This document shows positions 1 through 9,749 of a stretch of DNA of 43,451 nucleotides, one piece after another. A model generated the notes under the pieces. The model ran no database searches, was not told where the DNA came from, and saw nothing but the letters and a program-made list of their open reading frames with translations. The stretch comes from Acidovorax sp. (GTDB lineage Bacteria > Pseudomonadota > Gammaproteobacteria > Burkholderiales > Burkholderiaceae_C), in NCBI RefSeq assembly GCF_021287135.1, contig NZ_JAJTBB010000049.1, positions 1-43,451 on the forward strand, written 5' to 3'. Position 1 is the first letter of the stretch. Each line of letters begins with the position of its first letter. Both the position numbers and the translations under genes were made by a program.

Positions 1-648
1 GGGCGCGAGGCGGTGGACCGCGTGGTGGGCACCATGGACGGCATTGCGCTGTCGTCGCGCCGCATTGCCGACATCACCAGCGTGATCGACGGCATTGCCT
101 TCCAGACCAACATCCTCGCGCTCAATGCCGCCGTGGAGGCGGCCCGCGCGGGCGAGCAGGGCCGGGGCTTTGCCGTGGTGGCCAGCGAGGTGCGCAGCCT
201 GGCGCAGCGCAGCGCCGAGGCGGCCAAGGAGGTCAAGGCGCTGATTTCCGACTCGGTGGCCAAGGTCGAGGTCGGTAGCGGGCAGGTCGCCCAGGCGGGC
301 GCGACCATGCAGGAGATCGTCAGCGGTATTCAACGCGTGGCCGACATCGTGGACGAGATCGCCTCCGCCAGCCGCGAGCAGTCCATGGGGCTGGGCCAGA
401 TCAACCAGGCCGTGGCACACCTTGATGGGGTGACCCAGCAAAACGCCGCACTGGTGGAGGAGACCTCGGCCGCATCCAGCGCGCTGCAGGAACAGGCGCG
501 CAATCTGGCGCACCTGGCCGCCACGTTCCGACTCCAGCAGGGCAGTGAGATGCGGCGTACGGCTCCCGCAGTGTCCGTGGCCTCCGCACAGTCCATGGCG
601 CCTGCGGCGCTCGCGGGCGCAGGACAAAAGGCTTTGTCGCAGCACTGA
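1..648 (+). CDS. Methyl-accepting chemotaxis protein, C-terminal part (5' end outside window)
   Basis: This is the cytoplasmic signalling end of a chemoreceptor, which couples ligand sensing to the CheA/CheW kinase complex at the inner membrane. The frame is open from the first base, so the periplasmic and HAMP regions lie upstream and the ligand is unknown. The near-invariant hairpin tip is visible around residues 37-66 ([20 protein letters not shown] followed by [12 protein letters not shown]). Long heptad-type helices follow to about residue 175, then an Ala/Ser/Gln-rich tail. I see no C-terminal NWETF-type CheR tether. The family assignment is secure. tsaD follows 64 nt downstream with its own leader. 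Confidence 0.95.
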   Translation, partial: GREAVDRVVGTMDGIALSSRRIADITSVIDGIAFQTNILALNAAVEAARAGEQGRGFAVVASEVRSLAQRSAEAAKEVKALISDSVAKVEVGSGQVAQAGATMQEIVSGIQRVADIVDEIASASREQSMGLGQINQAVAHLDGVTQQNAALVEETSAASSALQEQARNLAHLAATFRLQQGSEMRRTAPAVSVASAQSMAPAALAGAGQKALSQH

Positions 649-684
649 GGCGGGGTGAACCAACCCGATGCCTTCTGGAGGGTC

Positions 685-709
685 GGGCGCAAGCCCTACA
701 CTTGCGCCC
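685..709 (+). promoter_or_regulatory. Perfect 9-bp hairpin just upstream of tsaD start
   Basis: GGGCGCAAG (685-693) and CTTGCGCCC (701-709) are perfect inverted arms around a 7-nt loop, ending 3 nt before the tsaD ATG. No T-tract follows, so this is not a standard terminator. No Shine-Dalgarno sequence is visible. A -10-like TACACT (697-702) lies in the loop and right arm, which would give an almost leaderless tsaD mRNA. It could be a protein-binding site or a translational control structure; the function is inferred. Confidence 0.5.
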
Positions 710-712
710 ACC

Positions 713-1765
713 ATGGAAGTGCAAAAAAACCTGTTGGTGCTGGGCATCGAATCTTCGTGCGACGAAACCGGCGTGGCGCTGGTGCAGTCGCAGGGCAGCG
801 GGGTGCCCGCATTGCTGGCGCATGCCTTGCACAGCCAGATCGAGATGCACCAGGCCTATGGCGGCGTGGTGCCGGAACTCGCCAGCCGCGACCACATCCG
901 CCGCGTGCTGCCGCTGGCCACGCAGGTGCTGCACGATGCGGGCGAGCCGCTGGCCGCCGTGGACGTGGTGGCGTACACGCGCGGCCCCGGGCTGGCCGGG
1001 GCGCTGCTGGTGGGGGCGGGCGTGGCCTGCGCGCTGGGCGCCGCATTGGGCAAGCCGGTGCTGGGCGTGCACCACCTGGAGGGCCACCTGCTGTCGCCGT
1101 TCCTGAGCGCGGACCCGCCCGAGTTCCCGTTTGTCGCGTTGCTGGTGTCGGGCGGGCATACCCAGCTGATGCGGGTGGACGGCGTGGGCCGCTACGAGAT
1201 CCTGGGCGAGACCATTGACGATGCGGCCGGCGAGGCCTTCGACAAGTCGGCCAAGCTCATGGGCCTGGGCTACCCCGGCGGGCCGGCGTTGTCCCGGCTG
1301 GGGGAGCACGGCGACGCCACCGCGTTCAAGCTGCCCCGGCCGCTGCTGCACAGCGGCGACCTGGACTTTTCCTTTGCGGGCCTGAAGACGGCGGTCCTCA
1401 CCCAGGCGAAGAAGCTGGGCGACGGGTTGGAGCAGCACAAGGCCGACCTGGCCGCCAGCACCGAAGCGGCCATCGTGGAGGTGCTGGTGAAAAAGACACT
1501 GGCCGCGCTCCTGCAGACCGGCCTGCGGCGCGTGGTGGTCGCTGGCGGCGTGGGGGCCAACCGCCGCCTGCGCGCGCAGCTCAATGCCGCCTGCGCGCAA
1601 CGCCAGGTGCGCGTGCACTACCCGGAGCTGCACCTGTGCACCGACAACGGGGCCATGATCGCCATGGCCGCCGCCATGCGCCTGCAGGCCGGGCAGCAGC
1701 AGGCCAACACCGACTACGCTTTTGACGTGAAGCCGCGCTGGCCGCTGGACGCCATCACGGTGTGA
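713..1765 (+). CDS. tsaD: tRNA N6-adenosine threonylcarbamoyltransferase TsaD
   Basis: TsaD (YgjD/Kae1/Gcp family, 350 aa) transfers the threonylcarbamoyl group from TC-AMP to A37 of ANN-decoding tRNAs, working with TsaB and TsaE in the cytoplasm. Visible motifs are GIESSCDET (11-19), the metal-binding H121-LEG-H125 pair, the ASKHA segment LVSGGHT (144-150), and a C-terminal TDNGAMIA. Length is normal for the family. I chose the ATG at 713, which begins [15 protein letters not shown]; an in-frame ATG 45 nt upstream would add a Pro/Gly/Ser-rich tail not typical of TsaD. The hairpin at 685-709 abuts this start. Downstream, a 200-nt gap leads to an unrelated export operon. Confidence 0.97.
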   Translation: MEVQKNLLVLGIESSCDETGVALVQSQGSGVPALLAHALHSQIEMHQAYGGVVPELASRDHIRRVLPLATQVLHDAGEPLAAVDVVAYTRGPGLAGALLVGAGVACALGAALGKPVLGVHHLEGHLLSPFLSADPPEFPFVALLVSGGHTQLMRVDGVGRYEILGETIDDAAGEAFDKSAKLMGLGYPGGPALSRLGEHGDATAFKLPRPLLHSGDLDFSFAGLKTAVLTQAKKLGDGLEQHKADLAASTEAAIVEVLVKKTLAALLQTGLRRVVVAGGVGANRRLRAQLNAACAQRQVRVHYPELHLCTDNGAMIAMAAAMRLQAGQQQANTDYAFDVKPRWPLDAITV

Positions 1766-1965
1766 GCGCCGTGCGCGCTGCGGCACCGCCGGTGTGTGCG
1801 CTGCAGCATTTCTTTACCTGGGCTTGACCGTTGGGGTACCCGCGTCCCCGCGGGGGTCTTCACAATCGGGGCATTCCATTCCTTGCGCCGTGCCTTGCCA
1901 TGCGTCCATTCCCCCGGCTTGCCTCCCTTTTGCCCGCCCCGCGTGACGGCGGTGCTGCCACGCTG

Positions 1966-3414
1966 ATGCGGCGGGCCTTCACCCGGCTGGGGCAAGGATG
2001 GGCCCCGGCACTGGGGTGGGGGCTGGGCCTCGCGTTGTCGGGCTGCGCCAGCCTGGCGCCCACCGGCAGCGGGGTGCCCGCGCTGGCGGTGCCCCCGGCA
2101 TGGGCGGCCGCAGGCCCGGCGGGGCAGGGCGCCGCCGATGGGGCTGCCGCCACGCCGCTGGCGCAGTGGTGGCAAAGGTTTGGCGATCCGGACCTCACCG
2201 CGTTGGTGGACCAGGCGCTGGCGGCCAACACCAGTGTGCGCGCGGCCCGGGCGGCGCTGCAGCAGGCGCGTGCGCAGGTGGACGTGCAAGCCGCCGGCCT
2301 GCAGCCCGGTGTGCGCGCGTCCGCCTCGGCGCAGCGCAGCCGCGCGGCCAACAGCACGGGCAACAGCTTCCAGGCCGGGTTTGACGCCAGTTGGGAGCCC
2401 GACGTGTTCGGCCGACTGGGCAGCGGCGTGCGCGCCAGCGAAGCCGATGCGCGCGCCGCCGAGGCCAGCCTGGCCGACGTGCAGGTTTCGCTGGCTGCCG
2501 AAGTGGCGGTGAACTACCTAGAGCTGCGCGGCTTGCAGCAGCGCCTGGCCATTGCGCGCAGCAACCTGGCCAGCCAGCAGGAGACACTGCAGATCGCGCA
2601 ATGGCGCCTGCAGGCCGGGCTGGCCACCTCGCTGGTGTCCGAGCAGGCGCGCGCGGCGGCGGAGCAGACGGCCGCGCAGATTCCCACGCTCGAAGCGAGC
2701 CTCGCGCAGTCGCGCTACGCCCTGGCGGTGCTGACGGGGCAGGCCCCCGGCGCGCTGGATGGGGCGCTGGCCGCTGCCGCCCCCGTGCCCCAGCCCGGCG
2801 CCGCGCTGGCGCTGGCGATTCCGGCCGAAACCCTGCGCCAGCGGCCCGACGTGCGTGCGGCCGAGCAGCGCATTGCCGCAGCGCTGCAGCGCGTGTCGCA
2901 GGCCGACGCTGCGCGCTACCCCAGCTTCTCCCTCAGCGGCTCGGTGGGGCTGCGGGCCCTCACCCTGGGCGCGCTCACGGGGGGCGGTGCGGTCACCAGC
3001 GCGTTGCTGGGCAGCGTGTCCGTGCCGCTGCTGGACGGCGGCGCCGCGCGGGCCCAGGTGCGCGTGCAGGAAGCCGCGCTGGAACAGGCCCGCGTGGCGT
3101 ACGAAGCCGCCGTGCTCACCGCGCTGCAGGACGTGGAAAACGCCCTGGCCGCGCTGCAGGGGGACCGCGAGCGGCTCACCCGGCTGCAGGCCGCCGCCGA
3201 GGCCGCCGGCAATGCGGCGCTGCTGGCCCAGCAGCGCTACCGCAGCGGCCTCATCGACTTCCAGTCCGTGCTGGAGACCCAGCGCACGCTGCTGTCCACG
3301 CAGGAGAGCCAGTCCATCACCGCCACCAGTGTCGCGGCCGACCATGTGCGCCTGTACAAGGCGCTGGGCGGCGGCTGGCAGGCGCAGCCGGCAGAGGCCC
3401 TGGCGGGGCCCTGA
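1966..3414 (+). CDS. NodT-family outer-membrane efflux lipoprotein
   Basis: This is an outer-membrane factor of the NodT/TolC class (482 aa), the exit duct of the tripartite exporter encoded by the next three genes. The N-terminus has a lipoprotein signal with lipobox LSGC (acylated Cys27 with this start). Two OEP repeats follow, with the characteristic segments QWWQRFGDPDL, ASWEPDVFGRLG and RQRPDVRAAEQRIAAA, then VPLLDGGAARAQV and a C-terminal YRSGLIDFQSVLETQR. The ATG at 1966 gives a signal peptide of normal length. An in-frame ATG at 1900, and a -10-like CACAAT at 1861-1866, mean a 22-residue longer form cannot be excluded. The adaptor gene starts 55 nt downstream. Confidence 0.92.
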   Translation: MRRAFTRLGQGWAPALGWGLGLALSGCASLAPTGSGVPALAVPPAWAAAGPAGQGAADGAAATPLAQWWQRFGDPDLTALVDQALAANTSVRAARAALQQARAQVDVQAAGLQPGVRASASAQRSRAANSTGNSFQAGFDASWEPDVFGRLGSGVRASEADARAAEASLADVQVSLAAEVAVNYLELRGLQQRLAIARSNLASQQETLQIAQWRLQAGLATSLVSEQARAAAEQTAAQIPTLEASLAQSRYALAVLTGQAPGALDGALAAAAPVPQPGAALALAIPAETLRQRPDVRAAEQRIAAALQRVSQADAARYPSFSLSGSVGLRALTLGALTGGGAVTSALLGSVSVPLLDGGAARAQVRVQEAALEQARVAYEAAVLTALQDVENALAALQGDRERLTRLQAAAEAAGNAALLAQQRYRSGLIDFQSVLETQRTLLSTQESQSITATSVAADHVRLYKALGGGWQAQPAEALAGP

Positions 3415-3469
3415 GCCGTCCCTCCGGTCTTTCCGTTGCCCGGCCTTTCATTGACCCCGATTCACCGCC

Positions 3470-4860
3470 ATGCCCCACACCGAACCGTCTCCGGCATCTC
3501 CCTCGGCTTCTGCAGCCCCTGCTGCCCCTGCCGATCTGAACGCCCTGCTGGGCGCCGACCGCCCGCGCCGCTGGTGGCAGCGCCGGTCACTGTGGCTGGG
3601 CGTAGCCGCGCTCGGCCTGGCCGCGGCGGGCGGGTACGCCTGGCAAAGCCGCCAGAGCGCCCACGCCGCACCCAGCTACGTGACCGAGGCGCTGCGCAGG
3701 GGCCACCTCACGCTCACCGTGGCGGCCAACGGCACGCTGCAGCCTACGCGCTCCGTGACCATCGGCAGCGAGCTGTCCGGCACGGTGCGCAATGTGCTGG
3801 TGGACGTGAACGACAAGGTCCGCAAGGGCCAGCTGCTGGTGGAGCTGGACACCGCCAAGCTCGACGCGCAAGTGCTGCGCTCGCGGGCCTCGCTGGCCTC
3901 GGCGCAGGCGCGCCTGGCCCAGGCCGCGGCGACCACTCAGGAGGCCCAGGCCAACCTGGGGCGGCTGGAGGAAGTGGCCCGGCTGTCGGGCGGCAAGGTG
4001 CCCTCGGCCGCCGAGCTGGACACCGGCCGCGCCACGCTGGACCGCGCCCGGGCCGACGAGGCCAGCGCCCGCGCCTCGGTGCAGGACGCCCGCGCCGCCC
4101 TGTCCACCGACGAGACCAACCTGTCCAAGGCCTCGATCCGCTCGCCCATCGATGGCGTGGTGCTGGCCCGCTCGGTGGAGCCGGGCAACGCCGTGGCGGC
4201 GTCGCTGCAGGCCGTCACGCTGCTCACGGTGGCCGAAGACCTGACCCGGCTGCGCTTGGACGTGAATGTGGACGAGGCCGATGTCGGCTCGGTGAAAGTG
4301 GGGCAGGACGCCAGCTTCACCGTCAGCGCCTACCCGTCGCGCCGTTACCCGGCCACCGTCACGCGCGTGTCGTTCGGCTCCACCAAGACCGACAACGTGG
4401 TCACCTACATCACCTGGCTGGACGTGAACAACGCCGACCTGAGCCTGCGCCCGGGCATGACGGCCGCGGCCACCATCACCTCCACCGAACGCAAGGACGT
4501 GCTGCTGGTGCCCAACACTGCGCTGCGCTTCACCCCCGCCGGCGCTGCCGGGGCGGGTGCGCCGGCAGCTGCCGGGGGCGCCCGCCCGCCCGCGTCGTCG
4601 GGCAGCGGGGGCGGCATCATGTCCCAGCTCATGCCGCGCATGCCGCGCACCGGCTCGGGCCCGCGCAAGCCGGGCAACGGGGCCGAGGCGGGCGACGCCG
4701 CAGGCAAGCTGCGCCAGATCTGGGTGCTGCAGGACGGCGCGCCCCAGCCCGTGGCGGTGCAGGTGGGCATCAGCGACGGCCGCCACACCGAGGTCACGGG
4801 CGAGGGCCTGGCCCCCGGCATGGCCGTGATCACGGACCAGCGCACCGCCGGCGCCAAGCC

Positions 4861-4864
<4 letters not shown>
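3470..4864 (+). CDS. MacA-like periplasmic adaptor (membrane fusion) subunit
   Basis: Membrane-fusion protein (464 aa) bridging the inner-membrane ABC transporter and the outer-membrane factor. A Pro/Ala-rich cytoplasmic tail (1-40) precedes one membrane anchor (about 41-58). A split lipoyl domain (GTLQPTRSVTIGSELSGTV and SIRSPIDGVVLARSVEPGN) encloses an Ala/Arg-rich coiled-coil hairpin (about 120-215), and a beta-barrel domain with LRPGMTAAATI follows. A low-complexity Gly/Ala/Pro insertion of about 55 residues (roughly 354-410) interrupts the membrane-proximal domain and is unusual. The stop overlaps the next start as ATGA, indicating translational coupling. Substrate is unknown; relatives export macrolides, lipopeptides or siderophores. 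Confidence 0.93.
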
Positions 4865-5630
<766 letters not shown>

Positions 5631-5631
<1 letters not shown>

Positions 5632-6836
5632 TGCTGCTCAACACCCTGCTCCTGGCGCTGCGCTCGATCCGGCGCAACCTCATGCGGTCGTTCCTCACCA
5701 TCCTGGGCATCGTGATCGGCGTGAGCGCCGTGATCACCATGGTCACGCTGGGCAACGGCGCCACGCTGGCCATCCAGAACCAGATCTCGGGCCTGGGCAC
5801 CAACCTGCTGCAGGTGCGGCCCGGGCAGCGCCTGGGGCCCGGCGGCGGCACGGGGGCGCCGGCTTTCAAGGACACCGACGCCGACGTGATCGCCCAGCAG
5901 ATCGGCGGCATCCTGGCCGTGGCACCCGAAGCGCGCACGGCCGCCACCGTGGTGGTGGGCGGGCGCAACTGGTCCACCAGCGTCATCGGCAGCACCAATG
6001 CCTGGCTGCAGACCGGCAACTGGACGCTGCGCACCGGCCGCGTCTTCACCGACGCAGAGTTGCGCGCGGGCGCTGCCGTCTGCCTGATCGGCGAGACCGT
6101 GCGGCGCGAGCTGTTTGGCAGCGAGGAGGCCCTGGGCGGCCAGCTGCGCGTGAAGGCGTTCTCGTGCGAGGTGGTGGGCGTGCTCGCGTCCAAGGGGCAG
6201 GGCGCGTTCGGCAACGACCAGGACGACACGGTGCTGGTGCCGCTCAAGACGCTGCAGCGCCGGGTGACGGGCAACACGCGGGTGAACACGCTGCTGGTGT
6301 CCATGCAGGACGGCAGCGAACCCGAGCGGGTGAAGGCGAGCCTGACCCAGCTGCTGCGCGAGCTGCGCAAGCTCTCGGACTCCGACGAGGACAACTTCAA
6401 CGTGCTGGACACCAAGCAGCTGGCCGACACCCTGTCGGGCACCACCAAGGTGCTGACCACGCTGCTGGGCGCGGTGGCCGCCGTGAGCCTGCTGGTAGGC
6501 GGTATCGGCATCATGAACATCATGCTGGTGAGCGTGACGGAGCGCACCCGCGAGATCGGCCTGCGCCTGGCCATTGGCGCGCTGGAGCGCGAGGTGCTGC
6601 TGCAGTTCCTGATCGAGGCCGTGGTGCTGGCCGCCTTGGGCGGGCTCATCGGCATCGTGCTGGCCATGGGCGCGTCGCTGGCGCTGTCGGGCCTGATGGG
6701 CGTGCCCTACCTGTTCAACCCGGGCGTCAACCTGCTGTCGTTCCTGTTCTCGGCCGGGATCGGGGTGGTCTTCGGCTATTTCCCCGCCCGCCGTGCGGCC
6801 CGCATGGACCCCATCGATGCGCTGCGGCATGAATGA
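5631..6836 (+). CDS. MacB/FtsX-type ABC transporter permease
   Basis: Inner-membrane permease (401 aa) of the type VII ABC family. One N-terminal membrane helix follows SIRRNLMRSFLTILGIVIGV (from about residue 12). A MacB_PCD periplasmic core domain spans about 45-240, and a C-terminal FtsX unit with three helices (about 275-395) contains GGIGIMNIMLVSVTERTREI and ends GYFPARRAARMDPIDALRHE. Both are textbook MacB segments. The GGGAGGTG ribosome-binding site lies at the end of the ATPase gene, and the TGATG junction implies coupling. It is the last gene of the export operon; the next gene is on the other strand. Confidence 0.95.
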
Positions 6837-6868
6837 GCCAGCGGCCAGCGCGCAGAAGGAAATCTAAA

Positions 6869-6900
6869 TAAAAAAAGCCCGCAGCCCTTGCGGGGCGGGC
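6869..6900 (-). terminator. Rho-independent terminator for the Hsp20 gene
   Basis: On the minus strand a GC-rich hairpin (CCCGCA paired with TGCGGG, or the longer GCCCGC with GCGGGC) is followed by seven T residues. It lies about 75 nt after the Hsp20 stop codon. In the plus direction no T-tract follows, so it should not terminate the export operon efficiently. Confidence 0.75.
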
Positions 6901-6906
6901 GCTGGA

Positions 6907-6925
6907 AGCTATTGAAAAGATAGCT
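6907..6925. repeat. Partial copy of dispersed ATAGCT repeat
   Basis: AGCTAT-TGAAAAG-ATAGCT is an inverted repeat that differs by one base from the 17-nt arm at 14104-14120. It is preceded by GCGCTGG, another block of the same element, so this appears to be a shortened copy lying between the terminator and the Hsp20 gene. Confidence 0.6.
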
Positions 6926-6974
6926 ACCTCGGTGCCCGCACGGCAGGTGCCCTGCGGGCGCGCGGGGCGCTTGC

Positions 6975-7367
6975 TCAGTGAATCGTCAGCGTGGTGGCCT
7001 TGCTGGCGGGCTCCACGCGGGCCAGCGTCAGGGTGAGCACACCGTTTTCCAGCTTGGCGGTGCTGGCGCTGGCGTCCACCTCGGCGGCCAGCTCCCAGGC
7101 GCGCTGCACCTGGCGCGGGGCGCCTTCCACGCTTTGCACGCGCACCACGGCGCCTTCGATGCTGATCGTGAGCTGCTCTCGGGTGAGGCCCGGCACATCC
7201 AGTTGCAGCGTGGTGGCCTTTTCATCCTGCGTGACGGTGCAGCCGGCGGCAGGTGCTGCGGCAGCGGGTTGCGCCAGGGCACCCATCAAAAAACGCTGCA
7301 GCGCCATGTCGGCAGAACGGGGGGCTTGGGCATACGCGGCGCGGCGGATCACGGGGGCGAAGATCAT
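6975..7367 (-). CDS. Hsp20/alpha-crystallin family small heat-shock protein
   Basis: A 130-aa small heat-shock protein, expected to hold unfolding proteins in a refoldable state without ATP in the cytoplasm. The alpha-crystallin core occupies about residues 40-130, with LDVPGLTREQLTISIEGAVV, the AWELAAEVDASAS stretch, and the family's LENGVLTLTLARVEP near the end. The final TTLTIH resembles an IxI/V motif only loosely. The N-terminal arm is short and hydrophobic. The start has a good AGGAG ribosome-binding site 5 nt upstream. A CCCTTGAAA motif on the same strand at 7441-7449 resembles a sigma-32 -35 element. A terminator follows the gene, so it is monocistronic. Confidence 0.9.
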   Translation of the reverse strand: MIFAPVIRRAAYAQAPRSADMALQRFLMGALAQPAAAAPAAGCTVTQDEKATTLQLDVPGLTREQLTISIEGAVVRVQSVEGAPRQVQRAWELAAEVDASASTAKLENGVLTLTLARVEPASKATTLTIH

Positions 7368-7440
7368 GGGGACTCCTATACACTGCGCGGCTCTCGACGT
7401 GGTCGCCGCATGCCAAGGAGGTGTGTACGGCCACGGTGCA

Positions 7441-7449
7441 TTTCAAGGG
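7441..7449 (-). promoter_or_regulatory. Candidate heat-shock (sigma-32) -35 element for Hsp20
   Basis: On the minus strand this reads CCCTTGAAA, matching the core of the sigma-32 -35 consensus. The -10 side, about 14 nt further on (CGTACACAC), fits poorly. The same bases on the plus strand form the AAGGGA ribosome-binding site of the divergent binding-protein gene. The role is inferred from sequence and from the product downstream. Confidence 0.4.
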
Positions 7450-7459
7450 AAAAAGTGGC

Positions 7460-8806
7460 ATGAATAAATTGCGTTCCGTGGGCTTGAAAACTGGCGCTGC
7501 GGCATTACGTCACACCGTTTTGGCAGCGTCCGCCGCGCTGGCCTGCGCGTTGCTTACCCTGCCGGCCGGCCCGGCCCGGGCCGCGGCGCCCGGGGCTGCG
7601 GTGGCGCAGGGCAAGCCCATCAAGGTCGCGCTGATCGAAAGCCTGTCGGGTGCCTTTGCGAACACCGGCGAGGCCGTCTACCGCAATGTGTTCTGGGCCA
7701 TGGAGCGCGTGAACGCGCGTGGCGGCGTGCAGCTGCCCGCGGCGGCGGGCGGCCCGCGCCCGCTGGTGCTCGAGCGCTACGACAGCAAGGGCCAGAACGA
7801 GGAAGCGCTGTCGGCCCTGCGCGCGGCCATCGACGATGGCGCGCAGGTCATCCTGCAAGGCAACTCCTCGGCCACGGCTGCGGTGCTGATCGAGGCCATC
7901 AACAAGCACAACGAGCGCGAGCCGGGCAAGCGCGTGGTCTTTCTGAACTACTCGGCGGTGGACCCGATCCTGACCAACGAGAAGTGCAGCTTCTGGCACT
8001 TCCGCTTTGACGCGCATGCCGACATGCGCATGGCCGCGCTCATGGAGGTGATGCGCGAGGACAAGGCCTTGAAGAGCGTGTACCTGATCGGCCAGGACTA
8101 CAGCTTCGGCCAGGCCGTGCTGCGCGAGGCGCGCAAGCAGTTGGGGGCGCAGCGGCCCGACGTTGCCATCGTGGGCGAAGAGCTGCACCCCATCGGCCGC
8201 GTGAAGGACTTCGCGCCCTACGCCGTGAAGATCAAGACCAGCGGCGCGCAGGCGGTCGTCACCGGCAACTGGGGCAACGACCTCACCCTGCTGGTCAAGG
8301 CCGCGCGCGAGGTGGGGTACGAGGGCAGCTTCTACACCTTCTACGGCAATGCGCTGGGTGCCCCGGCGGCCATGGGCGACGCCGGCATCGGCAAGGTGGT
8401 GGCCGTGGCCGACTGGCTGCCCAACGTGCCCGGCGCGCAGAGCGAGTCGTTCTACCAATCCTTCCGCACGCGCTTTCCCAAGCCGCAGGACGACTACGTC
8501 CACATGCGCATGCAGCTGATGGTGGAGGCGCTGGCCCAGTCCATCGAACGCGTGGGCAGCACCGAGGCGACGGTGGTGGCGCGGCAGCTGGAGAGCGCGC
8601 AGGTGCAGCTGTCCGGCCAGGGCGGCAGCATGCGCGCGGCGGACCACCAGTTCCAGCAGGCGCTGGTGGTGGGCGTGATGGACAAGAAGGGCGCGCCGGG
8701 CGTCAAGTTCGACGTGGAAGGCTCGGGCTACGGCTTCCGCGTGGTGCGGCAGATTCCGGCCGCCAAGGCCCAGCAGCCGCACAGCTGCCAGATGCAGCGC
8801 TATTGA
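7460..8806 (+). CDS. Branched-chain-amino-acid-type ABC transporter substrate-binding protein (orphan)
   Basis: A 448-aa periplasmic binding protein of the Peripla_BP_6 (LivJ-like, type I fold) family. A Sec signal peptide with likely cleavage after ARA (about residue 41) precedes the mature domain, which opens with KPIKVALIESLSGAFANTGE. Further on come LVLERYDSKGQNEEALSALR and KSVYLIGQDYSFGQAVLREA, typical of both lobes. The start at ATG 7460 has AAGGGA upstream; longer in-frame starts overlap the Hsp20 promoter. There are no permease or ATPase genes beside it, so it either shares a distant transporter or acts in sensing. The ligand cannot be told from sequence alone. Confidence 0.9.
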   Translation: MNKLRSVGLKTGAAALRHTVLAASAALACALLTLPAGPARAAAPGAAVAQGKPIKVALIESLSGAFANTGEAVYRNVFWAMERVNARGGVQLPAAAGGPRPLVLERYDSKGQNEEALSALRAAIDDGAQVILQGNSSATAAVLIEAINKHNEREPGKRVVFLNYSAVDPILTNEKCSFWHFRFDAHADMRMAALMEVMREDKALKSVYLIGQDYSFGQAVLREARKQLGAQRPDVAIVGEELHPIGRVKDFAPYAVKIKTSGAQAVVTGNWGNDLTLLVKAAREVGYEGSFYTFYGNALGAPAAMGDAGIGKVVAVADWLPNVPGAQSESFYQSFRTRFPKPQDDYVHMRMQLMVEALAQSIERVGSTEATVVARQLESAQVQLSGQGGSMRAADHQFQQALVVGVMDKKGAPGVKFDVEGSGYGFRVVRQIPAAKAQQPHSCQMQRY

Positions 8807-8809
8807 GCC

Positions 8810-8866
8810 TTCGGCCGCTGAGCTTGTCGAAGCTGCGCAAGGCTTCGACAGGCTCAGCCCGAACGG
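8810..8866. repeat. GAGCTTGTCGAAG hairpin repeat, copy 1
   Basis: GAGCTTGTCGAAGC (8820-8833) and GCTTCGACAGGCTC (8842-8855) pair with a single A-to-G change around a TGCGCAAG loop, ending CCCGAACGG. This is a REP-like palindrome familiar from many proteobacterial intergenic regions. It lies immediately after the binding-protein stop, between convergent genes, where it could act as a transcript end. Confidence 0.85.
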
Positions 8867-8902
8867 CCTGTGCGTGATGGCGATGCGAGATGCGGCTCCG
8901 AA

Positions 8903-8962
8903 CCGTTCACGCCGAGCTTGTCGAAGCGCTGCGCAAGGCTTCGACAAGCTCAGCCCGAACGG
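8903..8962. repeat. GAGCTTGTCGAAG hairpin repeat, copy 2
   Basis: A second copy of the same element in direct orientation, 36 nt after the first. It opens CCGTTC, closes GAACGG, and has fully complementary arms GAGCTTGTCGAAG and CTTCGACAAGCTC. The outer CCGTTC/GAACGG arms extend the stem. It ends 16 nt before the stop codon of the convergent permease gene. Confidence 0.87.
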
Positions 8963-8978
8963 ATGGTTCGGAAAGAAC

Positions 8979-9749
8979 TCAGCGCCGGATGCGGTGCCCG
9001 GTCTTGAACACCCACCACACCACGGCCAGGCACAGCGCCATGAACACCAGCGTCATGCCCGTGCTCACGCCGATGTGCACGTCCGCCTGGCCGTAGAAGG
9101 CCCAGCGCAGGCCGCTGATGAGGTAGACCACCGGGTTGAACAACGACACCGCCTGCCACAGCGGCGGCAGCATGTTGATGCTGTAGAACGCGCCGCCCAG
9201 GAAGGTGAGCGGCGTGATGACCAGCAGCGGGATGACCTGCAGCTTTTGAAAGCTGTCGGCCCACAGGCCGATGATGAAGCCGAACAGGCAGAACGTGACG
9301 GCGGTGAGCACCAGGAAGCCCACCATCCACACCGGGTGGGCCACCTGGTACGGCACGAACACGCGGGCGGTGGCCAGGATGAGCACCGACACCAGCAGCG
9401 ACTTGCTGGCCGCCGCGCCCACGTAGCCCAGCAGCGCCTCCACCCAGTTCACCGGCGCGCTCAGCAGTTCGTAGATGGTGCCCGACCACTTGGGCATGTA
9501 GATGCCGAAGGCGGAGTTGGAGATGCTCTCGGACAGCAGCGACAGCATGAGCAGGCCGGGGATGATGTAGGCGCCATAGCTCACGCCGCCGATGTCGCCC
9601 ATGCGCGAGCCGATGGCCGAGCCGAAGACGATGAAGTACAGCGCCGTGGTGAGCACGGGGGCGATGAGGCTCTGCATCCAGGTGCGGAACGCACGGTGCA
9701 TCTCGAAGCGATAGATGGCGAGCACGCCATGCAGGTTGGGGCCGTTCAT
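8979..9749 (-). CDS. ABC-2 type transporter permease
   Basis: Inner-membrane permease (256 aa, about six helices) of the ABC-2 / NodJ-YadH family, used for export of polysaccharides, lipids or drugs. Typical features are the early amphipathic segment [40 protein letters not shown], and the late [19 protein letters not shown] followed by [17 protein letters not shown]. The start ATG overlaps the stop of the upstream ATPase gene as ATGA, so the two are co-translated. E. coli YadG/YadH is the closest architecture I recall. The substrate is unknown. It ends against the paired hairpin repeats. Confidence 0.93.
   Translation of the reverse strand: MNGPNLHGVLAIYRFEMHRAFRTWMQSLIAPVLTTALYFIVFGSAIGSRMGDIGGVSYGAYIIPGLLMLSLLSESISNSAFGIYMPKWSGTIYELLSAPVNWVEALLGYVGAAASKSLLVSVLILATARVFVPYQVAHPVWMVGFLVLTAVTFCLFGFIIGLWADSFQKLQVIPLLVITPLTFLGGAFYSINMLPPLWQAVSLFNPVVYLISGLRWAFYGQADVHIGVSTGMTLVFMALCLAVVWWVFKTGHRIRR

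Noticed and set aside
3436-4860. Upstream extension of the MacB-type ATPase frame, suggesting a fusion or frameshift with the adaptor
   Set aside because: The adaptor is intact in another frame and ends in an ATGA overlap with the ATPase start, so the extension is a shadow.
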